Assembly (NCBI RefSeq): GCF_017354985.1
Contig: NZ_CP071501.1
Span: 2,623,501-2,687,500, forward strand
Length of the DNA stretch: 64,000 nt
Source of the DNA: Shewanella cyperi
GTDB lineage: Bacteria; Pseudomonadota; Gammaproteobacteria; Enterobacterales; Shewanellaceae
Direction: 5' to 3'
Shown here: one piece after another, positions 18,280 to 26,636 of the stretch
Layout: each line of letters starts with the position of its first letter
Numbering within the stretch: the stretch's first letter is position 1
The notes under the pieces: model-generated
What the model was told of the DNA's origin: nothing
The model's database searches: none
Seen by the model: only the letters and a program-made list of their open reading frames with translations
Made by a program: the position numbers and the translations under genes

Positions 18280-19092
18280 TTATTCCGTGCCCTGCCCTGG
18301 CGCCAAAGCGAGAAACCAGGGGTTGAGCAAGCTTTCTTTTTGGTTATACCTGAGGGGCTGACGGCTTTCATATTCCAGCACCTTGCCACCGGCAGCTTCC
18401 AATACGGCCTGGGCTGCCGCAGTATCCCACTCACTGGTGGGCCCAAGGCGCGGGTAGAGATCGGCCCGCCCTTCGGCCAGCATGCAAAACTTAAGCGAAC
18501 TGCCAACGCTGAGCAGCTCATGCTCGCCCAACTCGGCCAGATAAGCCTCGAGCCCGGGCGAGCCGTGGGAGCGACTGCCGACCACCAAGGGTACCGGTCT
18601 GACATGCTCAGCTCCTGTCAGTGGCCTTGCCTGTTCACCTGGCACTCTCAACCAAGCACCCAGGCCTTTGGCACCGACGTAACAGGCGCCCTGACCTTCT
18701 TCCCCTCCAAAACAGGGGGCGTAAACCACACCGGCAACCGCTTGCCCCTGACGTATCAGAGCAATATTGACGGTAAACTCGCCATTGCGCTTGATGAATT
18801 CCTTGGTACCGTCCAAGGGATCCACCAGCCAGTACTCCTGCCACCCTTGCCGTACCGTCCAGGGCACCTCCGCCTCTTCCGACAACACGGGCACACCGGG
18901 ATAGCGCTCCGACAAGGCCGACATAATGACTGCATGGCTGGCTAAATCTGCCGCGGTGACCGGGCTGTCGTCACTTTTGAGCGCCACATCAAATTGCTCA
19001 CGGCCATAAATGGCCAAAATGGCATCACCGGCACGGCGCGCCATGTCGGCCAAATTGTCTAGTAATTCAGGCCCTATGGTGATGATTGTCAT
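18280..19092 (-). CDS. cysQ: 3'(2'),5'-bisphosphate nucleotidase
   Basis: About 270 residues. It hydrolyses 3'-phosphoadenosine 5'-phosphate (PAP), keeping sulfate assimilation running. Inositol-monophosphatase-fold motifs are visible: VLSEEAE, DPLDGTKEF and the C-terminal WDTAAAQAVLEAAGG. The start MTIITIG at 19092 has GGAGA about 6 nt upstream and is preferred over the in-frame ATG at 19131. Confidence 0.93.
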   Translation of the reverse strand: MTIITIGPELLDNLADMARRAGDAILAIYGREQFDVALKSDDSPVTAADLASHAVIMSALSERYPGVPVLSEEAEVPWTVRQGWQEYWLVDPLDGTKEFIKRNGEFTVNIALIRQGQAVAGVVYAPCFGGEEGQGACYVGAKGLGAWLRVPGEQARPLTGAEHVRPVPLVVGSRSHGSPGLEAYLAELGEHELLSVGSSLKFCMLAEGRADLYPRLGPTSEWDTAAAQAVLEAAGGKVLEYESRQPLRYNQKESLLNPWFLALAPGQGTE

Positions 19093-19340
19093 TGGATTCT
19101 CCGGGATACATGAGGCTAAACTGCCGGCCATTATGCCACTTCAGCATCCCCGGATTTATAACAAATTCATCATATTCCCGAGAAATGATACTAAGCCAGC
19201 AGGCCGGGGCAGGAAAGCCCCGCAGGCCCTTGTGCATTCGTATTCAGGTCAAAAGCATTCCAGCGCATACCGGAAACAGGGTGATAAGCCGGGACGGTAG
19301 TGTTGGCTTGAGGTCAGGGTGAAAGGCAGTGAGCAAGGAA

Positions 19341-19377
19341 GCCTGCGCTTTTACCAAGAGAAGGTAAAAACGCAGGC
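19341..19377 (-). terminator. Terminator after the UDP-glucuronate epimerase
   Basis: A 15-bp inverted repeat with one mismatch (GCCTGCG...TTTTACC / GGTAAAAA...CGCAGGC) around a 7-nt loop, 10 bp after the epimerase stop. It likely closes the O-antigen transcript. Confidence 0.65.
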
Positions 19378-19387
19378 CATAGAGGAG

Positions 19388-20401
19388 TTAACGAGCGCAG
19401 TTGTAGTAGTCCAAATACCAATTGGCAAAGGCCTCAACGCCTTCTTTAATGCCCACCTTGGGGCTGTAACCCGTCAGCTTGAACAGATCTTCGGTATCAG
19501 CCCAGGTGGCTTTCACATCGCCGGGCTGCATAGGCATCAAGATTTTTTCAGCCTTACGCCCCAGTGCATTCTCAAGCGTTTCAATGAAATCCAGCAGTTT
19601 TACCGGACTGCCGTGGCCGATATTGAGCACCCGATAAGGGGCCGAACTTTCTGCCGGTGTCCCCTGCTCCACGGTCCAGTCAGCTTGGGTTGTCGGCGGT
19701 AAATCCGCCACCCGTACTATGCCTTCAACAATATCATCGACAAAGGTGAAGTCGCGACTCATCTCCCCCTGGTTAAATACCTTGATGGGCTCACCGGCCA
19801 TAATTGCCTTGGCAAACAGCATAGGGGCCATGTCGGGGCGTCCCCAAGGGCCATACACGGTGAAGAACCTCAGGCCCGTGGTCGGCAGACCATACAAATG
19901 GGAATAGCTGTGAGACATGAGCTCATTTGCCTTCTTGGTCGCCGCATACAGAGACACAGGGTGATCAACACTGTCGGCTGTGGCAAAAGGCAGCTTTTGA
20001 TTCAGCCCATAGACGGAACTGGAAGAGGCATACACCAGATGTTCGACCTTATGATGGCGACAGCCTTCAAGCACGGTCAGGTGGCCCACCAGATTCGCAT
20101 CCGCATAGGCCATTGGGTTGTCGATGGAGTAACGCACACCGGCTTGGGCACCGAGGTGAATGACCCGTTGGAATTGCTCCCTGGCGAACAACCCGGCCAT
20201 CGCCTCTCTGTCCGCAAGATCCATCTGAATGAAAGAAAAATTGGATTGGTCTGCCAACTTCCCAAGCCTATCCTGCTTCAGGCTGACCTCGTAATAGTCG
20301 TTGAGATTATCTATGCCCACTACCTGATGGCCATCACGGCAGAGAAATTCAACCACCCGGGCACCGATAAAACCGGCTGCGCCTGTCACCAAATACTTCA
20401 T
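19388..20401 (-). CDS. UDP-glucuronate 4-epimerase-like sugar nucleotide epimerase
   Basis: 337 residues. SDR fold with TGAAGFIG (~7-14), a SSSSVYG active-site segment and Y-x-x-x-K in LYAATKKANE. The motif VVGIDNLNDYY early and the LRFFTVYGPWGRPDMA block are the pattern of UDP-glucuronate 4-epimerases. It follows Ugd, which makes UDP-glucuronate, so it should give UDP-galacturonate. This is the last gene of the O-antigen operon. Confidence 0.85.
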   Translation of the reverse strand: MKYLVTGAAGFIGARVVEFLCRDGHQVVGIDNLNDYYEVSLKQDRLGKLADQSNFSFIQMDLADREAMAGLFAREQFQRVIHLGAQAGVRYSIDNPMAYADANLVGHLTVLEGCRHHKVEHLVYASSSSVYGLNQKLPFATADSVDHPVSLYAATKKANELMSHSYSHLYGLPTTGLRFFTVYGPWGRPDMAPMLFAKAIMAGEPIKVFNQGEMSRDFTFVDDIVEGIVRVADLPPTTQADWTVEQGTPAESSAPYRVLNIGHGSPVKLLDFIETLENALGRKAEKILMPMQPGDVKATWADTEDLFKLTGYSPKVGIKEGVEAFANWYLDYYNCAR

Positions 20402-20418
20402 ATCAACCTCTCAAATGT

Positions 20419-20440
20419 AAAACGCCGCCAACGGCGGCAT
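20419..20440 (-). terminator. Terminator-like hairpin between ugd and the epimerase
   Basis: GCCGCC / GGCGGC stem with a 3-nt loop and a following TTTT on the minus strand, in the 62-bp gap between ugd and the epimerase. It may attenuate the last gene. Confidence 0.5.
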
Positions 20441-20463
20441 TTATTCTTTCATGCCAACAGGAT

Positions 20464-21630
20464 TTAATCCTGACCGAACAGATCCCGGGTATAGACCTTA
20501 TCAGCCACATCGGCGAGTTCATCAACCATGCGATTGGAAATAATCACATCGCACATTTGTTTAAATTCATTGAGATCGCGGATAACCCGTGAGCGGAAAA
20601 ACTCATCCTCTTTCAGTACCGGCTCATAAACCACCATCTCAATCCCCTTGGCCTTGATGCGTTTCATCACACCCTGAACCGCAGAGGCGCGGAAGTTATC
20701 TGAGCCGGCCTTCATAATCAGGCGATATACCCCAACCACTTTTGGCAGCTTGCGAATAATAGAGTCGGCAATAAAGTCCTTGCGGGTGGTATTGGCATCC
20801 ACAATAGCGGCAATCAGGTTATTGGGCACGTCGTTGTAATTGGCCAGTAACTGCTTGGTATCCTTGGGCAAACAATAACCGCCATAGCCAAAGGAGGGAT
20901 TGTTGTAATGCCCACCAATACGAGGGTCGAGGCAAACACCATCTATTATCTGCCTGGTATCCAGGCCATGGGTCTCGGCGTAGGTGTCGAGCTCATTGAA
21001 ATAGGCCACCCGCATCGCCAGGTAAGTATTGGCAAACAGCTTAATAGCTTCCGCCTCTGTGCTGCCGGTAAAGAGCACAGGGATATCTTGTTTAACCGCC
21101 GCAGCCTGGAGCAACCCCGCAAATACCCGAGCCCGCTCAGAGTCTTCACCGACAATTATTCTGGAGGGATGCAGGTTGTCGTATAGAGCCCGCCCTTCCC
21201 GCAAGAACTCCGGTGAAAAGAGGATATTGTCACTGCCGAACCTTTCACTCACCGCTTTGGTATAACCCACAGGCACAGTGGACTTGATGATCATCACCGC
21301 CTGAGGGTTCACTTTTATAACCTTCGCAATAACAGCCTCGACCGACTTGGTATTGAAATAGTTGGTCGCCGGGTCGTAATCGGTAGGGGTTGCAATAACA
21401 ACAAAATCAGCATCTTGATAGGCCTGTTCTGCATCCAGGGTGGCTGTCAATTGCAGTGGCTTTTCAGCCAGAAATCGCTCAATTTCAGTATCGACTATGG
21501 GTGATTTACCCGCATTAATTAATTCGACTTTCTCAGCGACAATATCAACCGCAATGACCTCATTATGCTGCGCCAAGAGCACTGCATTGGACAAACCTAC
21601 ATAACCTGTACCCGCTACCGCAATCTTCAT
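20464..21630 (-). CDS. ugd: UDP-glucose 6-dehydrogenase
   Basis: 388 residues. NAD motif [10 protein letters not shown] at the N-terminus and the catalytic cysteine in [15 protein letters not shown] (~residue 250). It oxidises UDP-glucose twice to UDP-glucuronate. It is the intact counterpart of a decayed ugd fragment at 25341-25450. GalU, also in this window, makes its substrate. Confidence 0.96.
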   Translation of the reverse strand: MKIAVAGTGYVGLSNAVLLAQHNEVIAVDIVAEKVELINAGKSPIVDTEIERFLAEKPLQLTATLDAEQAYQDADFVVIATPTDYDPATNYFNTKSVEAVIAKVIKVNPQAVMIIKSTVPVGYTKAVSERFGSDNILFSPEFLREGRALYDNLHPSRIIVGEDSERARVFAGLLQAAAVKQDIPVLFTGSTEAEAIKLFANTYLAMRVAYFNELDTYAETHGLDTRQIIDGVCLDPRIGGHYNNPSFGYGGYCLPKDTKQLLANYNDVPNNLIAAIVDANTTRKDFIADSIIRKLPKVVGVYRLIMKAGSDNFRASAVQGVMKRIKAKGIEMVVYEPVLKEDEFFRSRVIRDLNEFKQMCDVIISNRMVDELADVADKVYTRDLFGQD

Positions 21631-21759
21631 AAAATCTGCCTATCTCCTAAAAAACTACAGGTAAAAATTGAACTTACATCCGGTAAACATCAGCCGATCA
21701 TACTCCCGGCTCTACCGGCGACGAAACAAAACCTTTTTACATACTGCCGAGTCACCAAC

Positions 21760-22308
21760 TTAACCGTTTACTTTTTCGACTACAGTAGCAAAATCGCCCC
21801 CTTGAGAATCTTTCCAGGATACTATTGGATCAACATCTAAGGGCCAGTCAATGGCCGTCGTTGGATCCTGCCAGTGCAGAGTCAATTCATCTTCTGGATG
21901 ATAAAAATCTGTACACTTATAGAGCACATCGGCAAATTCAGATAACACATAAAAACCGTGTGCAAAACCTTCGGGGATCCACAGAGCCCGATGCTCCTCG
22001 ACTGACAAAATTTGTGCGGTCCAGTGCCCAAAAGTAGCTGATTTAGGACGCATATCCACGGCTACGTCAAAAATAGTGCCGGACAACACCCAAATCAATT
22101 TCCCCTGAGGGTGGTTGAGTTGAAGATGCAAACCTCTGAGCGTACCTTTTTTAGAGCGAGAATAATTGTCCTGCACAAAACGGGTTTCCCCAATCAGTGC
22201 ATCAAAAGTTGCCTGATTCCAGCTTTCCATGAAAAAACCCCGGTTATCATGGAAAACTCTTGGTTCGAACAGCACTACTTCTGGTATAGATGTCGGAATA
22301 AGTTTCAT
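21760..22308 (-). CDS. rfbC: dTDP-4-dehydrorhamnose 3,5-epimerase
   Basis: 182 residues. Cupin-fold enzyme. RLRGLHLQL-type segment (TLRGLHLQLNHPQGKL), then FGHWTAQILSVEEHRALWIPEGFAHGF. It makes dTDP-4-keto-L-rhamnose. Partner rfbD is immediately upstream. The RfbA and RfbB steps are supplied by the intact copies at 33-35 kb. Confidence 0.96.
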   Translation of the reverse strand: MKLIPTSIPEVVLFEPRVFHDNRGFFMESWNQATFDALIGETRFVQDNYSRSKKGTLRGLHLQLNHPQGKLIWVLSGTIFDVAVDMRPKSATFGHWTAQILSVEEHRALWIPEGFAHGFYVLSEFADVLYKCTDFYHPEDELTLHWQDPTTAIDWPLDVDPIVSWKDSQGGDFATVVEKVNG

Positions 22309-22387
22309 AAGATCTTGATAGCTAGATGAAGAGTCACGTTTGGCATCAGCACGTTACTACTGCATAACAGACACAGCTAAGTGTGTA

Positions 22388-23278
22388 TCAATTCTTGCGC
22401 GCCTTAAGCACATCACGCAACGCCGTGGGCCAATCAGGTGACGACAGCAAGAATGTATTGTGAATTTTACTGTTATCCAGACAGGAATTTCTCGGTCTGG
22501 CAGCTTTGGCACCAAATTCAGTACTAGTGACGGGGCGCAATATTGGCATTGCTGGCAACAAACCTTGCTCTGTGAAGACGATGAAAATCCGCGACGCAAA
22601 CTCAAACCAACTCACACAGGGCGTTCCACTGTAATGGTAAATGCCCCATTGAACCTTATCAATCGCAATGCTGGCGACTATGGTCCAAATCGCTATAGCG
22701 AGATCTTTTGCCGGGGTTGGGCCACCTACCTGATCCGCCACTATATTCAAGACTGAACCCTCGCCGGCGAGCTGAGCCCTAGCCAACCGCAGCATGGTAC
22801 TGACAAAATTGTTACCCTCGGCGGCAAATACCCAGGAAGTTCGCAAAATGATATGTCGGGGGTTGGCCGCCAGAACCGCTTGTTCCCCCGCCAACTTACT
22901 TTTGCCGTACACGGACAAAGGCGCTGGCAGATCATCTTCGGTGTATAGTCCGTTCTTAAAACCATCAAACACATAATCGGTTGAAAGATGAATAAGAGGA
23001 ATACCTGCCTCAGCGGTCGTCTCGGCAATAATAGCAGCGCCATCGCGATTCACTGCGTAACAATGCTCAGAATTCTGCTCGGCCAAATCCACTGCCGTGT
23101 ATGCCGCGCAGTTAATCACCACATCAGGTCTCACCATGGCAACATAAGCGGTGACAGCGTCGGCATCGCTTATATCCAGCTCCGCATGCCCAGGTGCAAC
23201 ACACTGCCATCCCTCTGGCAATGTTTGCTGCAAAGCCCTCGCCACCAGTCCTTTGCCACCGGTAATCAACACTTTCAT
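22388..23278 (-). CDS. rfbD: dTDP-4-dehydrorhamnose reductase
   Basis: About 296 residues from the ATG at 23278; a TTG four codons upstream is also in frame. Rossmann motif ITGGKGLVARAL, DYVFDG segment and YGKSKLAGE (Tyr-x-x-x-Lys) are visible. It uses NADPH to finish dTDP-L-rhamnose. The next gene upstream is the rfbA remnant, so rfbD now depends on read-through from beyond the IS element or on a local promoter. Confidence 0.94.
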   Translation of the reverse strand: MKVLITGGKGLVARALQQTLPEGWQCVAPGHAELDISDADAVTAYVAMVRPDVVINCAAYTAVDLAEQNSEHCYAVNRDGAAIIAETTAEAGIPLIHLSTDYVFDGFKNGLYTEDDLPAPLSVYGKSKLAGEQAVLAANPRHIILRTSWVFAAEGNNFVSTMLRLARAQLAGEGSVLNIVADQVGGPTPAKDLAIAIWTIVASIAIDKVQWGIYHYSGTPCVSWFEFASRIFIVFTEQGLLPAMPILRPVTSTEFGAKAARPRNSCLDNSKIHNTFLLSSPDWPTALRDVLKARKN

Positions 23279-23297
23279 CTTTATACCCAAAATAAAC

Positions 23298-23699
23298 CTA
23301 TGAACCGGACACTTCTAAAGCCACGACTTTCAAATAGTCGCCATAGCCGGACTGTTGATATCGGGCAGCCAGTTTAAGCAAAGTGGTTTTATCTATCCAG
23401 CCTTGACGGAAAGCGATTTCCTCCAAACAAACAATTTTGAGTCCCTGACGTTTCTCAATCGTCTGCACAAAATGACCAGCTTCCATCAGGGCGTCATGGG
23501 TACCAGTGTCCAGCCAGGCAAAGCTACGACAAAACAGGCTTACGTGCAGATCATTGTTTGCGAGATAGGCATTATTGATATCGGTGATTTCAAGCTCTCC
23601 TCGCCCCGAGGGCTTGAGTGTTTTCGCAATGTCAACCACTCGATTATCATCAATAGTAATCTGAACCCCGAGTTGGCCTTCCCATTGAGTGCAATTCAA
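23298..23699 (-). pseudogene. rfbA': rfbA remnant: C-terminal part of glucose-1-phosphate thymidylyltransferase
   Basis: The reading frame gives ~110 residues matching the C-terminal third of RfbA (KTLKPSGRGELEITDIN, then [15 protein letters not shown] and VCLEEIAFRQGWI). About 14 residues at the front (NCTQWEGQLGVQIT) do not match, and the nucleotidyl-transfer half is gone. It abuts the rfbB remnant directly, so one deletion seems to have removed the distal rfbB and the proximal rfbA. It cannot be active. An intact rfbA exists at 33070-33945. Confidence 0.9.
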
Positions 23700-23913
23700 T
23701 ATTCTCGCAATACTTCAAGCACCTTAAAGGTACACAGTAAATTGATTTGTATGAGCTCAGCCTGACCATCTATGGACCTGTCCACATGACTTTCAGCCGC
23801 CGTATGGATAACCGCATTGGGCTTATAACGTTGAAAAATCGCCGATAATTCTGGATCACAAATATCCAGTTGCTCCAAATAATAATTCCGCGAATTCGCG
23901 ACGCAGGCCAGTG
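23696..23913 (-). pseudogene. rfbB': rfbB remnant, distal piece (after the IS element)
   Basis: This piece encodes the RfbB residues from ~43 to 112 ([36 protein letters not shown]), then stops (TGA at 23696-23698) at the junction with the rfbA remnant. Joined to the piece at 25177-25303 across one copy of the 6-bp repeat, the frame is continuous. The rest of RfbB is missing. Confidence 0.9.
23908..23913. repeat. Target-site duplication, left copy (CCAGTG)
   Basis: Identical to 25177-25182 on the other side of the IS481-family element. Six bp is in the range reported for this family. Confidence 0.88.
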
Positions 23914-25176
23914 TGTATAGACCGGAGACATGGTAAACACTTTGTTCGGAGACTTGGGTTACACATTTACTAGTCATTCTAGTTGTATGTTTCCCACTTG
24001 TTTGTGTCGATAGAATACAGCATAAACCCCGTCTTCTATCGTGGGTCTTATCCCAACTTTCAACTGCCCAAACACTTCACCTACGGTATAAGCTTTTCCC
24101 TTGAACTTGACCCGTCCATTGGGGTTCACGATACGGACTGCATGCTCTGAACTGTATTCATATTCAGGAACTTGTTCCTTAAATTCTCTTCTACTGATTT
24201 CGTAGTGAGCCGCTGGTACATCCAAGTTCAATGCGCAATGAGGCCTAAGCTGGTTGTACTGAATACGCCATTCATCGCATTTGCGTTGTAAGTGGGCCAA
24301 GTCACTGAACTCATTGCGATTTAAGAGCTCATCTTTCAAAGTGCGATGAAATCGTTCATCTTTACCCTGAGTTTGCGGATGACGGGGCCTGGAATGACTC
24401 ACAGCAATGTCCAAATCCAGTAGCCACAAGGTAAAACGTGTCCAACGACCATACGGATTTCCCCATGGAGTCCCATTGTCCATCGTCATGGCATCCGGCA
24501 GTCCGTAGCGCCTAAATATGTCTGACAAATGGAATCGAGTTTCTTCGTAACTCTGTCTTTTAGTTATCTTTACACCCAAGGAAAAGCGGGAATGGTCATC
24601 CAGTACCGTTAAGGCGTGACATTGCTCCTGTCTAATGGATAGTGGACCTTTAAAGTCTATTTGCCACAGGTCATTTGGCTTTTCATGTTCAAACCGTTGC
24701 CAGTTTGGTTTTGATTCTGCAGAACTTAGCTTCAGCAAATCATTACGGCGCAGGATTTCAGTAATCGTGCTCGCAGCAGGAAGATTGCGATGTCCAAGGT
24801 TTTCCAGATGCCTTTTCAGCTTCCGACCGCCCCACTCAGGATGCATTAGTCGAGCATCCAAGATAAGTGCTTCGATATTATGCGCAGTTTGCGCAGGGCT
24901 TGATTTCGGGCGCTTAGAGCGGTCATCCATAGAGTCATTATCAGTGGCACGGTGAAGCCACTTATAGCCTGTCTTACGGCTAATCCCAAAGCGTCTACAC
25001 AGAGCGCTGACATTTGAATCTGGTTTACTCGCTAGGGCAGTAAACTCTTGTCTTAGGGTCATCACTAACACCTCATTCCAGGGCATATCAGCATCCTCAA
25101 AATCTGACATACCACTTACTTTAAAGTGTTACCTATGTGTCCGAACGTTTTGTAACCTATGTCTCCGGTCTATACA
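23914..25176. mobile_element. IS481-family insertion sequence (1263 bp)
   Basis: The boundaries are read directly. Both ends carry TGTATAGACCGGAGACAT (18 bp) as inverted repeats, and a 6-bp direct repeat CCAGTG flanks the element (23908-23913 and 25177-25182). One transposase gene fills it. Each end has an inner near-copy of the CGGAGACAT-GGTWACA motif, as in multi-site transposase ends. Excising it with one copy of the repeat restores the rfbB frame. Confidence 0.93.
23974..25086 (-). CDS. IS481-family transposase (DDE integrase fold)
   Basis: About 370 residues. Order: N-terminal HTH (SALCRRFGISRKTGYKWLHRA), then the DDE catalytic domain with Asp in LWQIDFKG, Asp in MTMDNGTPW and Glu in GKDERFHRTLKDEL, followed by a C-terminal region. 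The ATG at 25086 has GAGGA about 7 nt upstream and matches the usual MPW family start; an in-frame ATG lies at 25110. The frame is intact, so the element may still move. Confidence 0.93.
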   Translation of the reverse strand: MPWNEVLVMTLRQEFTALASKPDSNVSALCRRFGISRKTGYKWLHRATDNDSMDDRSKRPKSSPAQTAHNIEALILDARLMHPEWGGRKLKRHLENLGHRNLPAASTITEILRRNDLLKLSSAESKPNWQRFEHEKPNDLWQIDFKGPLSIRQEQCHALTVLDDHSRFSLGVKITKRQSYEETRFHLSDIFRRYGLPDAMTMDNGTPWGNPYGRWTRFTLWLLDLDIAVSHSRPRHPQTQGKDERFHRTLKDELLNRNEFSDLAHLQRKCDEWRIQYNQLRPHCALNLDVPAAHYEISRREFKEQVPEYEYSSEHAVRIVNPNGRVKFKGKAYTVGEVFGQLKVGIRPTIEDGVYAVFYRHKQVGNIQLE

Positions 25177-25182
25177 CCAGTG
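25177..25182. repeat. Target-site duplication, right copy (CCAGTG)
   Basis: Identical to 23908-23913. It is also part of the rfbB N-terminal coding sequence (the ALA codons of the NPEALA segment). Confidence 0.88.
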
Positions 25183-25303
25183 CCTCAGGGTTAGCCGCAT
25201 AGGTGAGCTTGTCGACATTGACCACCTTATGCCCTTTTGCAATCAGCAAACGCATCAATGCCGAACCGATAAAGCTGCAGCCACCCGTGACAAGAATCTT
25301 CAT
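25177..25303 (-). pseudogene. rfbB': rfbB remnant, proximal piece (N-terminus)
   Basis: From the ATG at 25303 the frame gives [16 protein letters not shown], then [15 protein letters not shown], the dTDP-glucose 4,6-dehydratase NAD-binding start. Cys replaces the usual Ala of the GGAGFIG motif. The IS481-family element breaks it after residue ~42. Confidence 0.9.
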
Positions 25304-25340
25304 GTCTGTGCTCAATAATCATTGCCGCTTATCAGCAAAG

Positions 25341-25450
25341 GTCAAACCTTATCGGCGACAATATCAAAAAGCAAACACTTGATGTTTCAGGGCTAATAAT
25401 ACAGCATTTGAGAGGCCTACATAGCCCGTACCGGCAATCGACACTTTCAT
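25341..25450 (-). pseudogene. ugd': ugd remnant (N-terminus of UDP-glucose dehydrogenase)
   Basis: The minus strand encodes [20 protein letters not shown], nearly the same as the start of the intact ugd at 20464-21630. A +1 frameshift (extra T near residue 28) then gives a TGA, and the shifted frame continues DIVADKV like the real protein. The sequence is lost after ~35 residues. No ORF caller would find it. Confidence 0.85.
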
Positions 25451-25491
25451 TTTTACAACAAGCCCTTAAAGTAAAATACAGTTATCTCAAA

Positions 25492-26604
25492 CTAAGCTTT
25501 ATTAAAAAAATTCAACATTGTTAAATACTGATCAATAATCAATTTCTCATCGAACTTTGTCTTTATAAACTCACGACTAAACTTACCCATTAGAGCACGT
25601 TGTTCGCCTGTCATATAAATAATTTTATCAAAACAACTAGCAAGTGATTCTGCACTTCTTACATCGCAAATAAATCCATTCAAATTATCTAATACAACTT
25701 CGCGACAACCTGGAGCATTGCTGACTATAAGAGGTTTCTCCATAGCTGCAGCCTCGATCATAGTTCTAGGTATACCCTCTCTATATGACGGTAGAACTAC
25801 ACAATCTGCAGCTGCCATATAAGGACGTACATCATCAGTAACACCAAGATATTCAACTAATCCAGATTTAACCCATAAATCAATTATATCGTTTCCAATA
25901 GCGCTAGGATTATTAGAGTCACACGGACCTAAAAGTTGAAAAATCACATCAGGATTTGACTCTCTAACTAACTTAGCAGCATCTACGTACTCACGAATTC
26001 CTTTGTCCCAAAGCATTCTAGCTATTAAAAGAAATCGTACTTTATCATCGCGCCTATCATTAACAACCGGAGAAAAATAGTTTAAATTAACACCTTCACC
26101 ATTTAGAACAACAGCTTTTTGCGCAGAAACAAGCTTGCTTTCGATAAAAACTGTTTTATCATCTTCGTTTAAAAACCACACTTGGAAGGGAAATTTAAAA
26201 GAAAATTTATAGAGAACTCTAGCTACTTTTGAAACAAAATTACTATTAATAAATGTATACCCCAAGCCTGTTGTAACAGCAAGTGAAGGAATTGAAAGTA
26301 GCCTTGCTGCAATTGAACCGTAAATATTGGGCTTTATTGTATAATGAATCACCAAATCTGGTTTCAGTTTTTTGTATAAAAAAAGTAGTCTAATAAAAAC
26401 AAAAAAATCTTCTACTGGACTAACACCTTTTGCAGACAACGAAAAATCAACAACCTCGCAACCTATAGATACGAGCTTACTTGAAAAACTATCAGATGGG
26501 CAGACAACGGTGACTTTAAAACCATCTGCGATCAAACGTTTTATCAACCCCAACCTAAAATTGTATAAAGACCAAGCTGTATTTGACACTAATAATAATT
26601 TCAT
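25492..26604 (-). CDS. GT4-family glycosyltransferase
   Basis: 370 residues, two Rossmann-like lobes. N-terminal KLLLVSNTAWSLYNFRLGLI, then HYTIKPNIYG, and the C-terminal GT4 donor site with VLPSYREGIPRTMIEAAAMEKPLI (the E-x7-E region). It adds a sugar to the lipid-linked O-unit at the cytoplasmic face. Gene and flanks are visibly AT-rich compared with the housekeeping genes around the locus, a mark of acquisition. Confidence 0.88.
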   Translation of the reverse strand: MKLLLVSNTAWSLYNFRLGLIKRLIADGFKVTVVCPSDSFSSKLVSIGCEVVDFSLSAKGVSPVEDFFVFIRLLFLYKKLKPDLVIHYTIKPNIYGSIAARLLSIPSLAVTTGLGYTFINSNFVSKVARVLYKFSFKFPFQVWFLNEDDKTVFIESKLVSAQKAVVLNGEGVNLNYFSPVVNDRRDDKVRFLLIARMLWDKGIREYVDAAKLVRESNPDVIFQLLGPCDSNNPSAIGNDIIDLWVKSGLVEYLGVTDDVRPYMAAADCVVLPSYREGIPRTMIEAAAMEKPLIVSNAPGCREVVLDNLNGFICDVRSAESLASCFDKIIYMTGEQRALMGKFSREFIKTKFDEKLIIDQYLTMLNFFNKA

Positions 26605-26636
26605 TTAAACCCACAAATAACCAAACTAAAAACCTA

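Noticed and set aside
20408..20464. Operon end between ugd and the epimerase
   Set aside because: A hairpin is there, but the epimerase makes biochemical sense as the next step after Ugd. I treat it as the same operon with possible attenuation.
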